A stretch of DNA of 35,298 bases from Candidatus Manganitrophaceae bacterium (GTDB lineage: Bacteria; Nitrospirota; Nitrospiria; SBBL01; JAADHI01). The stretch is taken from contig JAADHI010000053.1 of NCBI GenBank assembly GCA_013151935.1, forward strand, positions 1 to 35,298, given 5' to 3'. Below are positions 1-8,512 of this stretch, piece by piece. Under the pieces are notes generated by a model that saw only the letters and a list, made by a program, of their open reading frames with translations, was not told the origin of the DNA and made no database searches. The first letter of the stretch is position 1; every line of letters begins with the position of its first letter. Made by a program: the position numbers and the translations under genes.

Positions 1-77
1 TAGATTTATTCATCTCTAATGCCTTAAAATAACTGTTAACTTTAGAATTAATGAAATGACCTAACCTAATTATTGTA

Positions 78-98
78 CGGATTTTTCATCCGTTTTTT
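78..98 (+). terminator. Terminator-like hairpin with T6 tract
   Basis: CGGAT and ATCCG form a 5-bp stem around a TTTTC loop, followed directly by six T on the plus strand. It would end a transcript entering from the left edge. The stem is short, so efficiency is uncertain. Confidence 0.4.
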
Positions 99-350
99 AG
101 GCGTTTATCCTGAATAAAAATCTTTAATAATCCTATTATTTTTTGTTCTAAACAGATAGAATTCTGCCTAATCCTCTCCCATATCCCGCATTCTACATTT
201 ACTGAGCCTCTAAAGATTTTCCGCGACCAAAGACTGGCCCTCAGGATAAAGCCTTTCTTTTGAGCAAACTGCAAGTCCCTCAAAAGACGCTCCTTCATCC
301 TGACAAGGAGTACTAGGGATCTTGCTTGTTTAATGCGTAACATCTGTCCA

Positions 351-378
351 CTGGATTTCCGCTTTCGCGGAAATGACG
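351..378. repeat. REP-like palindromic repeat, copy 1
   Basis: TTTCCGC and GCGGAAA pair around a TTTC loop inside the wider sequence tGGATTTCCGC...GCGGAAATGAC. This matches the widespread dispersed element whose spurious translation reads RFRGND on one strand and PAKAGI on the other. A decayed second copy lies at 28845-28872 next to the proteasome ATPase gene. The element is intergenic and probably non-coding. Confidence 0.6.
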
Positions 379-550
379 CTTGTATGACATTAATCTTTAG
401 TCTGATAAGGAAGAGCCGAATATGTCATATGAAAAAACAAAAGTCAAAACAGCCTATATTCCCCAAAATAAAATTGGATTCTTATCATATGTCCGAAGAT
501 TTGGAATGGCAGGGTCATCCTGATACACAGGCGAAGTGTTCTATGAGGAC

Positions 551-886
551 TTATTTGAGTTGTTTGTAGCCATAATATATTTTTGAATTTCTTGTCCCGA
601 TATTTTTAATGCTGTGTTTGCACTTTGCGGGGATAAATAATTCTTGATTCCGTTTCAATTGAAATGTTTTCCCTTCAAGGGTCACTTCAGTCTTTCCATT
701 GCCGTTCACGAATAACTCGTCCTGATTTTCATGAACGGCATTTGAGACGCCTTTCTCAAGCTCTAGATTCCCCGTTTCAAAAGAGAAACCGCGTTCAAGC
801 CAGTTTGCTCTCAATTCGTCTTCTGTCATCTCTATGTCTTTCTTGCTTCGGTCCGGATATCCGGTGCTAGACCCATGCGAAAACAA
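551..886 (-). CDS. Small cupin-fold protein
   Basis: This is a single-domain cupin of about 111 residues. Cupin motif 1 is visible as VHENQDELFV followed by a Gly-rich turn and a beta strand (GKTEVTLEGK). Motif 2 is visible as FIPAKCKHSIKN, giving the usual His/Glu/His metal-site pattern. The family includes metal-binding sensors, isomerases and oxygenases, so no substrate can be assigned. The gene follows the histidine kinase on the same strand with an 8-base gap and is probably co-transcribed with it. The annotated start is TTG with no clear ribosome site. An ATG at 829 (MTEDELRANW) is an alternative start giving 92 residues and leaving the whole cupin core intact. Confidence 0.7.
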   Translation of the reverse strand: MFSHGSSTGYPDRSKKDIEMTEDELRANWLERGFSFETGNLELEKGVSNAVHENQDELFVNGNGKTEVTLEGKTFQLKRNQELFIPAKCKHSIKNIGTRNSKIYYGYKQLK

Positions 887-894
887 AGACCCGA

Positions 895-1581
895 TCAGCC
901 TATCTGTTCTTGAGGGATATTGATGACCAGTGTTACGCCTTTTTCATTTACATTATTTTCAAAAACCATCCATCCACCGTGTTGTTTGACGATTTGTTGT
1001 GAAATCGCAAGCCCTAAGCCCGATCCATTGCGTTTCGTCGTGAAAAAGGGAAAAAAGATTTTTTCTAGATTTTCTGGTGGAATGCCTGGGCCGCTGTCTT
1101 GTATTTTAATCATTAAATGCTGTTTAGGTCTCTTGACTTGAATTTCAAGCCTGCCCTTGCCCTGCATCGCCTGAAGGGCATTGAGTATCGCGTTAACCAA
1201 GACTTGATGCATTGCATCGGGATCAAGTCGAGCTTGCGGCAAGTGCTCAGGAATGTCTGTCCGAATCACTTGTATTGCATTTTGTTCCGGTGTTATGGCG
1301 AAGCTTAAGGCTTTTTGGATGAGTGTGCCGATGTCGACTGTTTCGTATTGTAGCTCAGGGACTCTGCCGTATTGTAGAAATTCGCCCAGGAAACGGTTGA
1401 GGCGTTTGACTTCAGTGACAATGGCTTCAGCCAGTGCCTGTTGGTTTTTGTCCTGCGTTTTTTGTGCAAGTAACTCGACCAGAGATTGGATGACCGCGAG
1501 TGGATTTCGGATTTCGTGAACGACGCCGACAGAGAGCATTCTGAGGGCAGAAAATTCTTCTTCTGTTTTTGTAGTTGACAA
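895..1581 (-). CDS. Sensorless NtrB-like histidine kinase
   Basis: This is a histidine kinase of 228 residues made only of the transmitter. The H box GVVHEIRNPLAV places the phospho-acceptor at His22. The N box (NAILNALQAM), G1 box (DSGPGIP), F box (FFPFFTTK) and G2 box (GSGLGLAIS) follow in order, so the HisKA and HATPase_c domains are complete. There is no PAS, HAMP or membrane segment, so it is probably cytosolic and must receive its signal from a partner. No response regulator is adjacent. The start is TTG with an AAGG about 13 bases upstream; no better start exists in frame. The gene is divergent from the rTCA operon and shares its upstream region, which makes a role in sensing metabolic or redox state attractive but unproven. 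The cupin gene downstream is a candidate partner. Confidence 0.85.
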   Translation of the reverse strand: MSTTKTEEEFSALRMLSVGVVHEIRNPLAVIQSLVELLAQKTQDKNQQALAEAIVTEVKRLNRFLGEFLQYGRVPELQYETVDIGTLIQKALSFAITPEQNAIQVIRTDIPEHLPQARLDPDAMHQVLVNAILNALQAMQGKGRLEIQVKRPKQHLMIKIQDSGPGIPPENLEKIFFPFFTTKRNGSGLGLAISQQIVKQHGGWMVFENNVNEKGVTLVINIPQEQIG

Positions 1582-1617
1582 GGGAAAGGGAACCTTTTTA
1601 GAATCTACAGATTTTTC

Positions 1618-1639
1618 TGAGTGCTTTACAGAGCACTCA
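1618..1639. promoter_or_regulatory. Perfect inverted repeat between divergent kinase and aclB
   Basis: TGAGTGCT and AGCACTCA are perfectly complementary across a 6-base spacer. There is no T tract on either side, so this is not a typical terminator. It lies in the shared upstream region of the histidine kinase (minus) and the ATP-citrate lyase operon (plus). It could be an operator for a dimeric regulator; no known consensus is claimed. Confidence 0.35.
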
Positions 1640-1741
1640 ATGTTATCACCATCGTTATGGCTAAAGTAAGTGGGTTTTTGTACGTGTAAGGATGTTCTAA
1701 CATTAAGACGCTGAATCAGTGAAATAAGTGGAGGCAGTATT

Positions 1742-2947
1742 ATGGCAAAGGTATTAGAAGGACCGGGGATGCGGCTCCTTTCAAAATGGGGTATGGCAGT
1801 GCCGAATTATGTGGTGATTACCGAAGCGGCACAGATCGATAATTTGTCCGAGGCCAACCCCTGGCTGAGAGAATGTAAATTGGTGGTTAAAGCCCATGAG
1901 GCCCTCGGGGGTCGGATGAAGTTGGGTTTGGTTAAAGTCGGACTCGATTTAGACGGTGCGCGGGCTGCGGCGAAAGAAATGATTGGTAAGGCTGTGGCCG
2001 AAGTGACGATTTCTCAGGTCATTATCTCTGAGATGGTGGAACACGACGAGGAATATTATCTGGCGGTCACATCGACCCGTGATGGTGCGGAAATTCTCTT
2101 GACCAGTATGGGAGGCATTGAAGTCGAAGCCAATTGGGAAAAAGTGAAAAAACTTGCAGTGCCTTTGGGTGCTGATCCTGATATGCAGGCTTTGACAGAT
2201 TTGGCAAAGGATGCGGGTTTTGACGAAGCTTTGCTGCCACGTGTTGCCAGTTTTGCAAATAAGCTTTTCAAATGTTACGACCAGGAAGATGGCAGCTATC
2301 TGGAAATCAACCCCCTGGTGAGGCGCAGTTCCAATGGCGAACTAACCGCATTAGATGCTGTGACAATGGTGGATGGGGATGCACGTTTTCGTCACCCGGA
2401 TTGGAATTTCAATTTTGCCTCTGAATTTGGTCGTCCCTACTCGGACAATGAAAAAGTCATTATGGATATTGACTCTAAAGTAAAGGGTTCTGTGAAATTT
2501 ATTGAAATTCCCGGGGGCGATACGGCCTTGCTTCCCGCAGGTGGCGGGGCTTCGGTTTATTATTCAGATGCGGTATTGGCGATGGGTGGGACGCTGGCGA
2601 ATTATGCGGAGTATTCCGGTGATCCGCCCGACTGGGCTGTTGAAGCCTTGACAGAAAAAGTGTGCGCCCTTAAAGGCATCAAACGCATTATTGTGGGCGG
2701 TGCCATTGCGAACTTTACCAATGTAAAAAAGACTTTTTCCGGTATTATTAAGGGATTTCGAAAAGCCAAGGCTGATGGGAAATTGGAAGATGTTTCGATT
2801 TGGGTTCGGCGTGGCGGCCCTTTTGAAAAAGAGGGTTTGGCTGCAATGAAGGTGCTTGAGGGCGAAGGGTTTGATATTCATGTTTATGATCGTTACACCC
2901 CTCTGACTGATATCGTGGACTATGCAATTGTGGGAGGTGGCAAATGA
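1742..2947 (+). CDS. aclB: ATP-citrate lyase, small (beta) subunit
   Basis: This is the ATP-grasp-type subunit of the two-subunit bacterial ATP-citrate lyase (ATP + citrate + CoA to acetyl-CoA + oxaloacetate + ADP + Pi), the defining enzyme of the rTCA cycle. The 401-residue length and the N-terminus (LEGPGMRLLSKWGMAVPNYVV) match the small subunit of the Chlorobium-type enzyme, which resembles the beta chain of succinyl-CoA synthetase. The C-terminal part carries a CoA-ligase-like fold (YYSDAVLAMGG, RIIVGGAIANFTN). The ATG is preceded by GGAGG at good spacing. It overlaps aclA by four bases (ATGA), which implies translational coupling and equal stoichiometry. It opens the rTCA run. Confidence 0.95.
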   Translation: MAKVLEGPGMRLLSKWGMAVPNYVVITEAAQIDNLSEANPWLRECKLVVKAHEALGGRMKLGLVKVGLDLDGARAAAKEMIGKAVAEVTISQVIISEMVEHDEEYYLAVTSTRDGAEILLTSMGGIEVEANWEKVKKLAVPLGADPDMQALTDLAKDAGFDEALLPRVASFANKLFKCYDQEDGSYLEINPLVRRSSNGELTALDAVTMVDGDARFRHPDWNFNFASEFGRPYSDNEKVIMDIDSKVKGSVKFIEIPGGDTALLPAGGGASVYYSDAVLAMGGTLANYAEYSGDPPDWAVEALTEKVCALKGIKRIIVGGAIANFTNVKKTFSGIIKGFRKAKADGKLEDVSIWVRRGGPFEKEGLAAMKVLEGEGFDIHVYDRYTPLTDIVDYAIVGGGK

Positions 2948-4755
2948 GTATTATTACCAATAAAGAGACACGTGTCGTGATTCAGGGTGGCCCTGCGGGG
3001 GTCAGTGCGGCAAAACGCATGGCGGAATTTTGCCATTTAAGCCAGATTCCTTTTAATGTGTTTGTTTTTCCGCCCAGTGCAGGAAAAACAAACGAGATTG
3101 CCTTTGGCAGTACCCTTGTTTCAGTGCCCATTTTCAAAAGTGTTGCGGCTGCGACGGAGGTTTTTCCTGAGATTAACACCTCCTTGATTTATATCGCCCC
3201 AAACCGTGCCTTTGCAGGCACGATGGAAGCACTGGATGCACCCAATATTAAGCTCGTTTCTATGATTACGGAAGGTGTGCCTGAAAAAGACGCCAAACAA
3301 CTGAGAATCGAAGCTGAAAAACGGAATAAAGTGTTTAACGGCCCTTCTTCTATTGGTGTGATTTCTGCTGGAGAGTCGCGTCTCGGTGTCATTGGTGGAT
3401 CCTACGATAACCTCATGCTGTGTAAGCTGCATCGTCAGGGCTTTGGTGTGATTACAAAATCGGGGGGTCTTTCAAACGAAATCATGTGGATCTGTAGCCA
3501 ATTTGCGGATGGCATCACCACTGCGATTGGCATTGGTGGAGATACCTATCCCGGCTCAGATTTTGTGACCTATCTCGAAAAATTTGAAGATGATCTCCAG
3601 ACCAAAGTTGTGGTGATGGTGGGTGAAATGGGTGGCGATTTAGAAGAAAAAGCCGCCACGTGGTTTGGCGAAAAGAAACGTCGCATTCAACTGATTGCCG
3701 TTGTCTCGGGGTATTGCCAGGAACAATTGCCCAAGGGTATGAAGTTTGGTCATGCCGGTGCAAAAGAAGGTCTGCATGGCGAAGGTTCAGCCAGAAACAA
3801 AGCGGAAGCCCTAAAAGCCGCGGGTGCCATCGTGCCAGATACTTTTGGCGGCTTAGGCCCTGCAATCAAAGCAGCTTACGAAGAAATTCTTGCCAGCGGA
3901 GCCTTAGAGGGAAAAGAAGAGCTTGCGCCACGACACTTACCTAGAACCATTGAAGAAACGATTAAAGATGGCGATGTTTTTGCTGAGCCTTTGATTAAGT
4001 CCTCCATTTGCGACGACCGGGGTGAGGAACCACTTTATAACGGGTATCCTGCCTCCGAGCTGATTGATAAAGGCTATCAGATTCCCCATGTCATTGGTCT
4101 GCTTTGGGACAAACGTCTGGTCACGCCCGTTGAAGCAGAGATCATCAAACGTATTGTTATATTGTCTGCGGATCACGGCCCTTGTGTCTCGGGGGCTCTG
4201 GTGACCATTATTGGCGCGTGTGCGGGTATTAGCATGGCGCAAGCGGTGGCAGCCGGGATGATTATGATCGGCCCACGTTTTGGTGGTGCGGTCACCGGTG
4301 CCGGAAAATGGTTTAGTTACGGGGTCAAAAACAAAATGTCGGTCGATGATTTTCTCACGCACATGAAAAAAAATGTTGGCCCTGTGCCGGGTATTGGTCA
4401 TCGTGTGAAATCACTGCGCAACCCAGATAAACGTGTCAAATCCTTGATTGCGTATGTCAAATCCACAGGGATTCCGACACCCCATCTTGATTTTGCCTTG
4501 GCGATTGAGGAAAAAACGACAGCCAAAAAAGACACCTTGATTTTAAATGTAGACGGCACGATGGCGGCGATCTTGGTGGATTTACGTTTTCCTGTTGATG
4601 CCTTGAACGGATTTTTCATCCTTTCCAGAACCATCGGGATGATTGGTCATTGGATCGACCAAAAACGAGAAGGAAGTCGCCTCATCCGTCTCTTCAAATA
4701 TCTGGCGAATTACACCTCTCACAAAAAGAGAGCCGTGCCACCACTCGATTCCTAA
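2944..4755 (+). CDS. aclA: ATP-citrate lyase, large (alpha) subunit
   Basis: This is the catalytic large subunit of ATP-citrate lyase (603 residues). The N-terminal half is a succinyl-CoA synthetase alpha-like module with the phosphorylated His in KFGHAGAKEG (about residue 270), matching the equivalent HAGA in SucD of this window. The C-terminal half is a citrate-synthase-like lyase domain, with SADHGPCVSGALV and PGIGHRVKSLRNPDKRV as the recognisable motifs. A GGAGGT site sits inside the end of aclB, six bases before the ATG. With AclB it forms a cytosolic complex. The gene is intact, and organisms that have it usually run the TCA cycle reductively, although reversible use is possible. Confidence 0.95.
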   Translation: MSIITNKETRVVIQGGPAGVSAAKRMAEFCHLSQIPFNVFVFPPSAGKTNEIAFGSTLVSVPIFKSVAAATEVFPEINTSLIYIAPNRAFAGTMEALDAPNIKLVSMITEGVPEKDAKQLRIEAEKRNKVFNGPSSIGVISAGESRLGVIGGSYDNLMLCKLHRQGFGVITKSGGLSNEIMWICSQFADGITTAIGIGGDTYPGSDFVTYLEKFEDDLQTKVVVMVGEMGGDLEEKAATWFGEKKRRIQLIAVVSGYCQEQLPKGMKFGHAGAKEGLHGEGSARNKAEALKAAGAIVPDTFGGLGPAIKAAYEEILASGALEGKEELAPRHLPRTIEETIKDGDVFAEPLIKSSICDDRGEEPLYNGYPASELIDKGYQIPHVIGLLWDKRLVTPVEAEIIKRIVILSADHGPCVSGALVTIIGACAGISMAQAVAAGMIMIGPRFGGAVTGAGKWFSYGVKNKMSVDDFLTHMKKNVGPVPGIGHRVKSLRNPDKRVKSLIAYVKSTGIPTPHLDFALAIEEKTTAKKDTLILNVDGTMAAILVDLRFPVDALNGFFILSRTIGMIGHWIDQKREGSRLIRLFKYLANYTSHKKRAVPPLDS

Positions 4756-4772
4756 ATCGATAAAGATCACAA

Positions 4773-4818
4773 AACGCAGAGGCAATCTGTATCCTTGATT
4801 CAAGGTTGTCTCTGCGTT
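4773..4818 (+). promoter_or_regulatory. Long hairpin after aclA
   Basis: AACGCAGAGGCAA pairs with TTGTCTCTGCGTT over 13 positions, including one G-U pair in RNA, and the loop contains a further CCTTG/CAAGG pairing. No T tract follows on the plus strand, so it is not a classical terminator. It could stabilise the aclBA transcript 3' end or mark a processing site between aclBA and acnA. Confidence 0.45.
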
Positions 4819-4825
4819 AAAATCA

Positions 4826-4875
4826 GGCGCCCCGTCCCGCAGGAAATTTGAAGATAAGACGGGGGAGCCCTTTTT
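4826..4875 (+). terminator. Attenuator-like hairpin before acnA
   Basis: GGCGCCCCGTC pairs with GACGGGGGAGCC (imperfectly, with a bulge) and is followed by C and five T, immediately before the AAGGAG site of acnA. The position suggests partial termination between aclBA and acnA, or a structure that controls acnA expression. No leader peptide or riboswitch class is recognised in the 21-base loop. Confidence 0.5.
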
Positions 4876-4887
4876 AAGGAGATGACA

Positions 4888-7134
4888 ATGTCAACTAAAA
4901 CAATAGAAACACAGTATCAGCAGATGTCCGTCCGCGTGGATGCCATGCGTAAGAAAGTCGGTCACCCTTTAACACTGACCGAAAAGATTCTTTTTTCTCA
5001 CTTAGACAATCCTGAAGCTCAAGTTTTAGAACGTGGAAAAGCCCAACTTGCTCTCCGTCCTGACCGAGTGGCCATGCAGGATGCGACGGCTCAGATGGCC
5101 ATGCTGCAATTTATTCAGGCCAAGAAAAAACGTGCTGCTGTGCCCACAACCATTCATTGTGACCATTTAATTCGGGCACAAAGTGGTGCAAAAGAAGACA
5201 TTGATCGTGCCATTGCCGAAAACAAGGAAGTGTATGATTTTCTTGCTTCTGCTTCGGAGAAATATGGCATCGGTTTCTGGAAACCGGGTGCGGGCATCAT
5301 TCACCAGGTTGTGCTTGAAAACTATGCCTATCCGGGTGGATTGATCATCGGTACAGATTCCCATACACCCAATGGCGGTGGTTTGGGCATGCTCGCAATT
5401 GGTGTGGGTGGCGCAGACGCAGGCGAAGTCATGGCAGGTCTACCTTGGGAAGTTTTACATCCCAAGCTCTTAGGGGTGCGTTTGACCGGTTCTCTTCAGG
5501 GTTGGGCCTCTGCAAAGGATGTGATTCTGTCTTTACTTGGAAAATTGACGACAAAGGGTGGAACAAATAAAATTGTCGAGTATTTTGGTCCGGGTGCTGA
5601 AACGATCAGTGCAACAGGAAAAGGCACCATTACCAACATGGGGGCCGAGTTGGGGGCGACCACTTCTGTTTTTCCCTATGATCACAAGATGGCCGCCTAT
5701 TTGAAAATTACGGATCGTGCGGATATTGCGGCCTTGGCCGAAGAAAACAAAGCCCTTTTAACCGCCGACCCGGAGGTCTTGGCTGATCCTGAAAACTATT
5801 ATGATGAGGTGGTTGAAATCAACTTGTCCGAATTAGAGCCTTATGTGGTTGGCCCACATTCTCCTGATTTGGCCCGTCCCATTTCTGCATTGGGTGATGA
5901 AGCCCGTGAAAAAGGGTATCCCATGGAAGTCAGGGCGGCCTTGGTTGGAAGTTGCACGAACTCCTCTTATGAAGACATTACCCGTGCAGCCCATATCGCT
6001 CGCCAAGGCTTAAAGGCGGGTCTGAAAGCCAAAGGCATCTTTTTGATTTCTCCAGGTTCCGAACGGATTTATCACACCATGAAACGTGATGGGTTTATGA
6101 AAACCTTTGAGGAAATGGGCGGTACTGTTTTAGCGAATGCCTGTGGCCCTTGTATTGGGCAGTGGAAACGCGAAGATGTGGAAAAAGGCACGGCCAATTC
6201 AATTTTTAGCTCCTTTAATCGCAATTTTAAAGCCCGGAACGACGGCAATACAGAGACACTTTCTTTCTTGAGTAGTCCTGAGCTTGTCACTGTGATGGCT
6301 TTTGCAGGAAACCTGGGTTTTAATCCGCTCACGGATAGCTTGGAAACAGCAGACGGCACAAAAATTAAATTCGAACCCCCGCAAGGGCAGGAACTTCCGG
6401 CCAATGGTTTTGCAAAAGGGGAAGAGGGTTTGATTCCTCCTGCAGCAAATGGGGATGGTATTTCCGTGATCGTTCCAGAGGAAAGTGAGCGCTTACAACT
6501 GCTTGCGCCGTTTCCGATCTGGGATGGCAAAGATTTTGAGGATTTGATTGTATTGCTTAAGGTCAAAGGCAAATGCACCACAGATCATATTTCTCCGGCT
6601 GGCCCCTGGCTACGTTATCGAGGTCATTTGGATCGCATCAGTGACAATATGTTTTTGGGGGCGAACAACGTTTTTACCGATACCCCGGGAAAAGCAAACG
6701 ACATGCTTTCCGATGAAAAAGACCTCACCCCCGCACAAGTCGCGCGACGCTACAAGTTAAAGGGCGCGGCCTCCATTGTGATTGGGGACGAAAACTACGG
6801 GGAAGGCAGCTCTCGCGAGCATGCCGCGATGTCGCCGCGTTTTCTGGGTGTCAAAGTCGTGATTACCAAAAGTTTTGCGCGGATTCATGAGACTAATTTG
6901 AAAAAACAGGGAGTCTTGCCGCTGACTTTTGCCCATCCGGATGACTGGGAAAAGATCGGAGAAAGTGATCGTGTGAGTGTGCGGGGTTTGGCCGATTTAG
7001 CACCGGAAAAACCGGTTGATGTCGTGATCCTGAAAGATGGCAAGGAAACCTGTATTCAAACAAATCACAGTTTGACGGAACAACAGGTGCTCTGGTTTAA
7101 GGCCGGTTCAGCCTTAAATGCCCTGAATGCATGA
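4888..7134 (+). CDS. acnA: Aconitate hydratase (mitochondrial-type)
   Basis: This enzyme isomerises citrate and isocitrate via cis-aconitate using a [4Fe-4S] cluster. The cluster cysteines are visible at about residue 356 (GSCTNSSYED) and residues 419 and 422 (CGPCIGQW). Substrate-site segments such as GTDSHTPNGGGLGMLAIGVGG are intact, and the swivel domain follows (GDENYGEGSSREHAA, ITKSFARIHETNLKKQG). At about 748 residues it resembles mitochondrial aconitase more than the longer bacterial AcnA or AcnB. The ORF track starts at 4882, but the AAGGAG site ends at 4881, so the second ATG at 4888 with 6-base spacing is the better start. In an rTCA setting it would run from citrate toward isocitrate or the reverse as flux requires. 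Confidence 0.95.
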   Translation: MSTKTIETQYQQMSVRVDAMRKKVGHPLTLTEKILFSHLDNPEAQVLERGKAQLALRPDRVAMQDATAQMAMLQFIQAKKKRAAVPTTIHCDHLIRAQSGAKEDIDRAIAENKEVYDFLASASEKYGIGFWKPGAGIIHQVVLENYAYPGGLIIGTDSHTPNGGGLGMLAIGVGGADAGEVMAGLPWEVLHPKLLGVRLTGSLQGWASAKDVILSLLGKLTTKGGTNKIVEYFGPGAETISATGKGTITNMGAELGATTSVFPYDHKMAAYLKITDRADIAALAEENKALLTADPEVLADPENYYDEVVEINLSELEPYVVGPHSPDLARPISALGDEAREKGYPMEVRAALVGSCTNSSYEDITRAAHIARQGLKAGLKAKGIFLISPGSERIYHTMKRDGFMKTFEEMGGTVLANACGPCIGQWKREDVEKGTANSIFSSFNRNFKARNDGNTETLSFLSSPELVTVMAFAGNLGFNPLTDSLETADGTKIKFEPPQGQELPANGFAKGEEGLIPPAANGDGISVIVPEESERLQLLAPFPIWDGKDFEDLIVLLKVKGKCTTDHISPAGPWLRYRGHLDRISDNMFLGANNVFTDTPGKANDMLSDEKDLTPAQVARRYKLKGAASIVIGDENYGEGSSREHAAMSPRFLGVKVVITKSFARIHETNLKKQGVLPLTFAHPDDWEKIGESDRVSVRGLADLAPEKPVDVVILKDGKETCIQTNHSLTEQQVLWFKAGSALNALNA

Positions 7135-7145
7135 TTGACTTATAA

Positions 7146-7835
7146 ATGACAGTCTCTTCAGCAAAAGAAAAAACATCTCACACCGTGAAGGTTGAGATTA
7201 TGGGGAAGCAGCATTACGTCCCCGAAGGTCTGACGATGCTGCAGGCCATGTGGCACACGGGTCATGAATTGACCCGTGGTGTCGGATGCCTTGGTGGTAT
7301 TTGTGGGGCCTGTCCCTCAAAATATACAACTCCCGAAGACGCTAAAATTAAGACGGCCTTGGCTTGCCAGACCCAGGTTGAGGAGGGTATGTCGTTTTCC
7401 TTAACTGCGGCCTACTATCCCAACCGTAAAGTTGTTTCTGATTTCAAAAAAATGGAAGATCCGAAACAGGAGATTTTCCGTCTTTACCCGGAAACAGCCC
7501 TTTGCCGAAACTGTGATGCCTGTACTCGGGCCTGCCCCAAGGGTATTGATGTGCGCACCGGGGTTTGGAAGGCGGCTTTTGGTCAGTTTAAAGAGGGAGC
7601 CGATCTGTTTCTTTCTTGTGTCATGTGCAGTCTTTGTGTGCCAGTTTGCATCGCCGATATTGCCCCCAACCAGGTTGGGCTTTACATGCGTCGGGCGCAG
7701 GGGATCTTTTTTAATGAAAAGTCCAGTCATCTTTTGGCCCGTTTGGAAGAGATTGAGCAGGGCAAGTTTGATGCAGAATGGGAGCAGCTTTTAAGTCTAT
7801 CGGACGAGGCCATTATCTCTAAATCCTTGGCTTAA
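7146..7835 (+). CDS. FrdB/TfrB-like iron-sulfur subunit, copy 1
   Basis: This is a soluble electron-transfer protein of 229 residues. The N-terminal beta-grasp domain has a [2Fe-2S] pattern (GCLGGICGAC plus a later ALACQT). The C-terminal half has two C-x2-C-x2-C-x3-C sets (CRNCDACTRACPKG and CVMCSLCVPVC), as in HdrC or thiol:fumarate reductase-type subunits. It lies 11 bases after acnA and upstream of a paralogue and a flavoprotein, so it most likely passes electrons to fumarate reductase in the rTCA cycle. No Shine-Dalgarno sequence is clear, but the ATG keeps the conserved first strand (VKVEIMGKQHYVPEG) that the paralogue also has. There is no membrane segment. The electron donor is unknown. 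Confidence 0.8.
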   Translation: MTVSSAKEKTSHTVKVEIMGKQHYVPEGLTMLQAMWHTGHELTRGVGCLGGICGACPSKYTTPEDAKIKTALACQTQVEEGMSFSLTAAYYPNRKVVSDFKKMEDPKQEIFRLYPETALCRNCDACTRACPKGIDVRTGVWKAAFGQFKEGADLFLSCVMCSLCVPVCIADIAPNQVGLYMRRAQGIFFNEKSSHLLARLEEIEQGKFDAEWEQLLSLSDEAIISKSLA

Positions 7836-7861
7836 TTAGCCCTTAAAAAGGGAGATTGATC

Positions 7862-8500
7862 ATTTCAAGATCTGTAGCGATTACCCTTGATGGCGAAGCA
7901 CATCAGGTTCCGGAGGCCATTACGATTATTCAGGCCATGTGGCATCTGGGTCGGTCGATGGAAAAAAATATCGGTTGTCTCGGTGGCGCTTGTGGTGCTT
8001 GTGTTGTTGTAACGCGTTTGCCTGGACAGATGCTTCCTCACACCGCTCTCGCCTGCCAAATGATGGTTGCCGAAGGTTTGAATGTCAGCTTTCTTCAGGG
8101 CGATCCTTCTCAAAAAGCACTTGCCCCATTGCCCGCAGAATCTCCCAGTCGTGAGACGGTTTTTCAATATTATCCCGAAACAAAACGCTGTGTGGCTTGT
8201 GGTGCCTGTACCACAGCCTGCCCCCAAAAGATTGATGTCATGGCCGGTGTGCGTGAGATGATGATGGGGGATCTTGCCGTGGTTGCAGAGCGTTTTACCA
8301 CTTGTGTTTCATGTGACCTGTGTGCTGTTGTTTGTGAATCTCGCATTCGTCCTTATCGCATGGGTTTATATGCGCGACGTTTGGCGGGCGCATTTCATCC
8401 CCAAAAACCCCTGCAACTCCTTAATCGTATTGAAGAAATCGCTTCGGATAAATTCAAGGCAGAGTGGGAGGACGTGATGCAGGTGGGCAAAAATGTCTAA
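7862..8500 (+). CDS. FrdB/TfrB-like iron-sulfur subunit, copy 2 (probable AUU start)
   Basis: This is a paralogue of the preceding gene with the same order: a [2Fe-2S] site (GCLGGACGAC, ALACQM), then CVACGACTTACPQK and CVSCDLCAVVC for two further clusters. The two proteins align over their full length, so this is an old tandem duplication that has diverged. The ORF track starts at a TTG (7856), which is only one base from the GGGAG site. An ATT at 7862 has 7-base spacing from that site and lies in frame, and the only other in-frame candidate nearby is ATC 7859. I therefore favour AUU initiation, giving about 212 residues. It ends 12 bases before frdA and is probably a subunit of the same enzyme. 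Confidence 0.8.
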   Translation: MSRSVAITLDGEAHQVPEAITIIQAMWHLGRSMEKNIGCLGGACGACVVVTRLPGQMLPHTALACQMMVAEGLNVSFLQGDPSQKALAPLPAESPSRETVFQYYPETKRCVACGACTTACPQKIDVMAGVREMMMGDLAVVAERFTTCVSCDLCAVVCESRIRPYRMGLYARRLAGAFHPQKPLQLLNRIEEIASDKFKAEWEDVMQVGKNV

Positions 8501-8512
8501 GGAAAATGATGT

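Larger units (their letters stand above)
1..550. other. Left-edge region without a confident gene
   Basis: No ORF here looks like a recognisable protein. The minus-strand 85-codon ORF (86-343) and the plus-strand 78-codon ORF (333-569) match no family I know, and the second starts by reading through a REP-like palindrome. A 33-codon plus-strand ORF at 422-523 (starts MSYEKTKVKT) has an AAGGAAG stretch about 10 bases upstream. The same frame stays open for about 16 more codons after its TGA, so it may be a small peptide gene or the decayed end of a longer gene. A terminator-like hairpin lies at 78-98. Confidence 0.5.

Noticed and set aside
86-343. 85-codon minus-strand ORF at the left edge
   Set aside because: No recognisable family, weak ribosome site and unusual composition; treated as chance or decayed sequence.
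333-569. 78-codon plus-strand ORF
   Set aside because: Its first third is a translation of the REP-like palindrome (FRFRGND), a classic false ORF.
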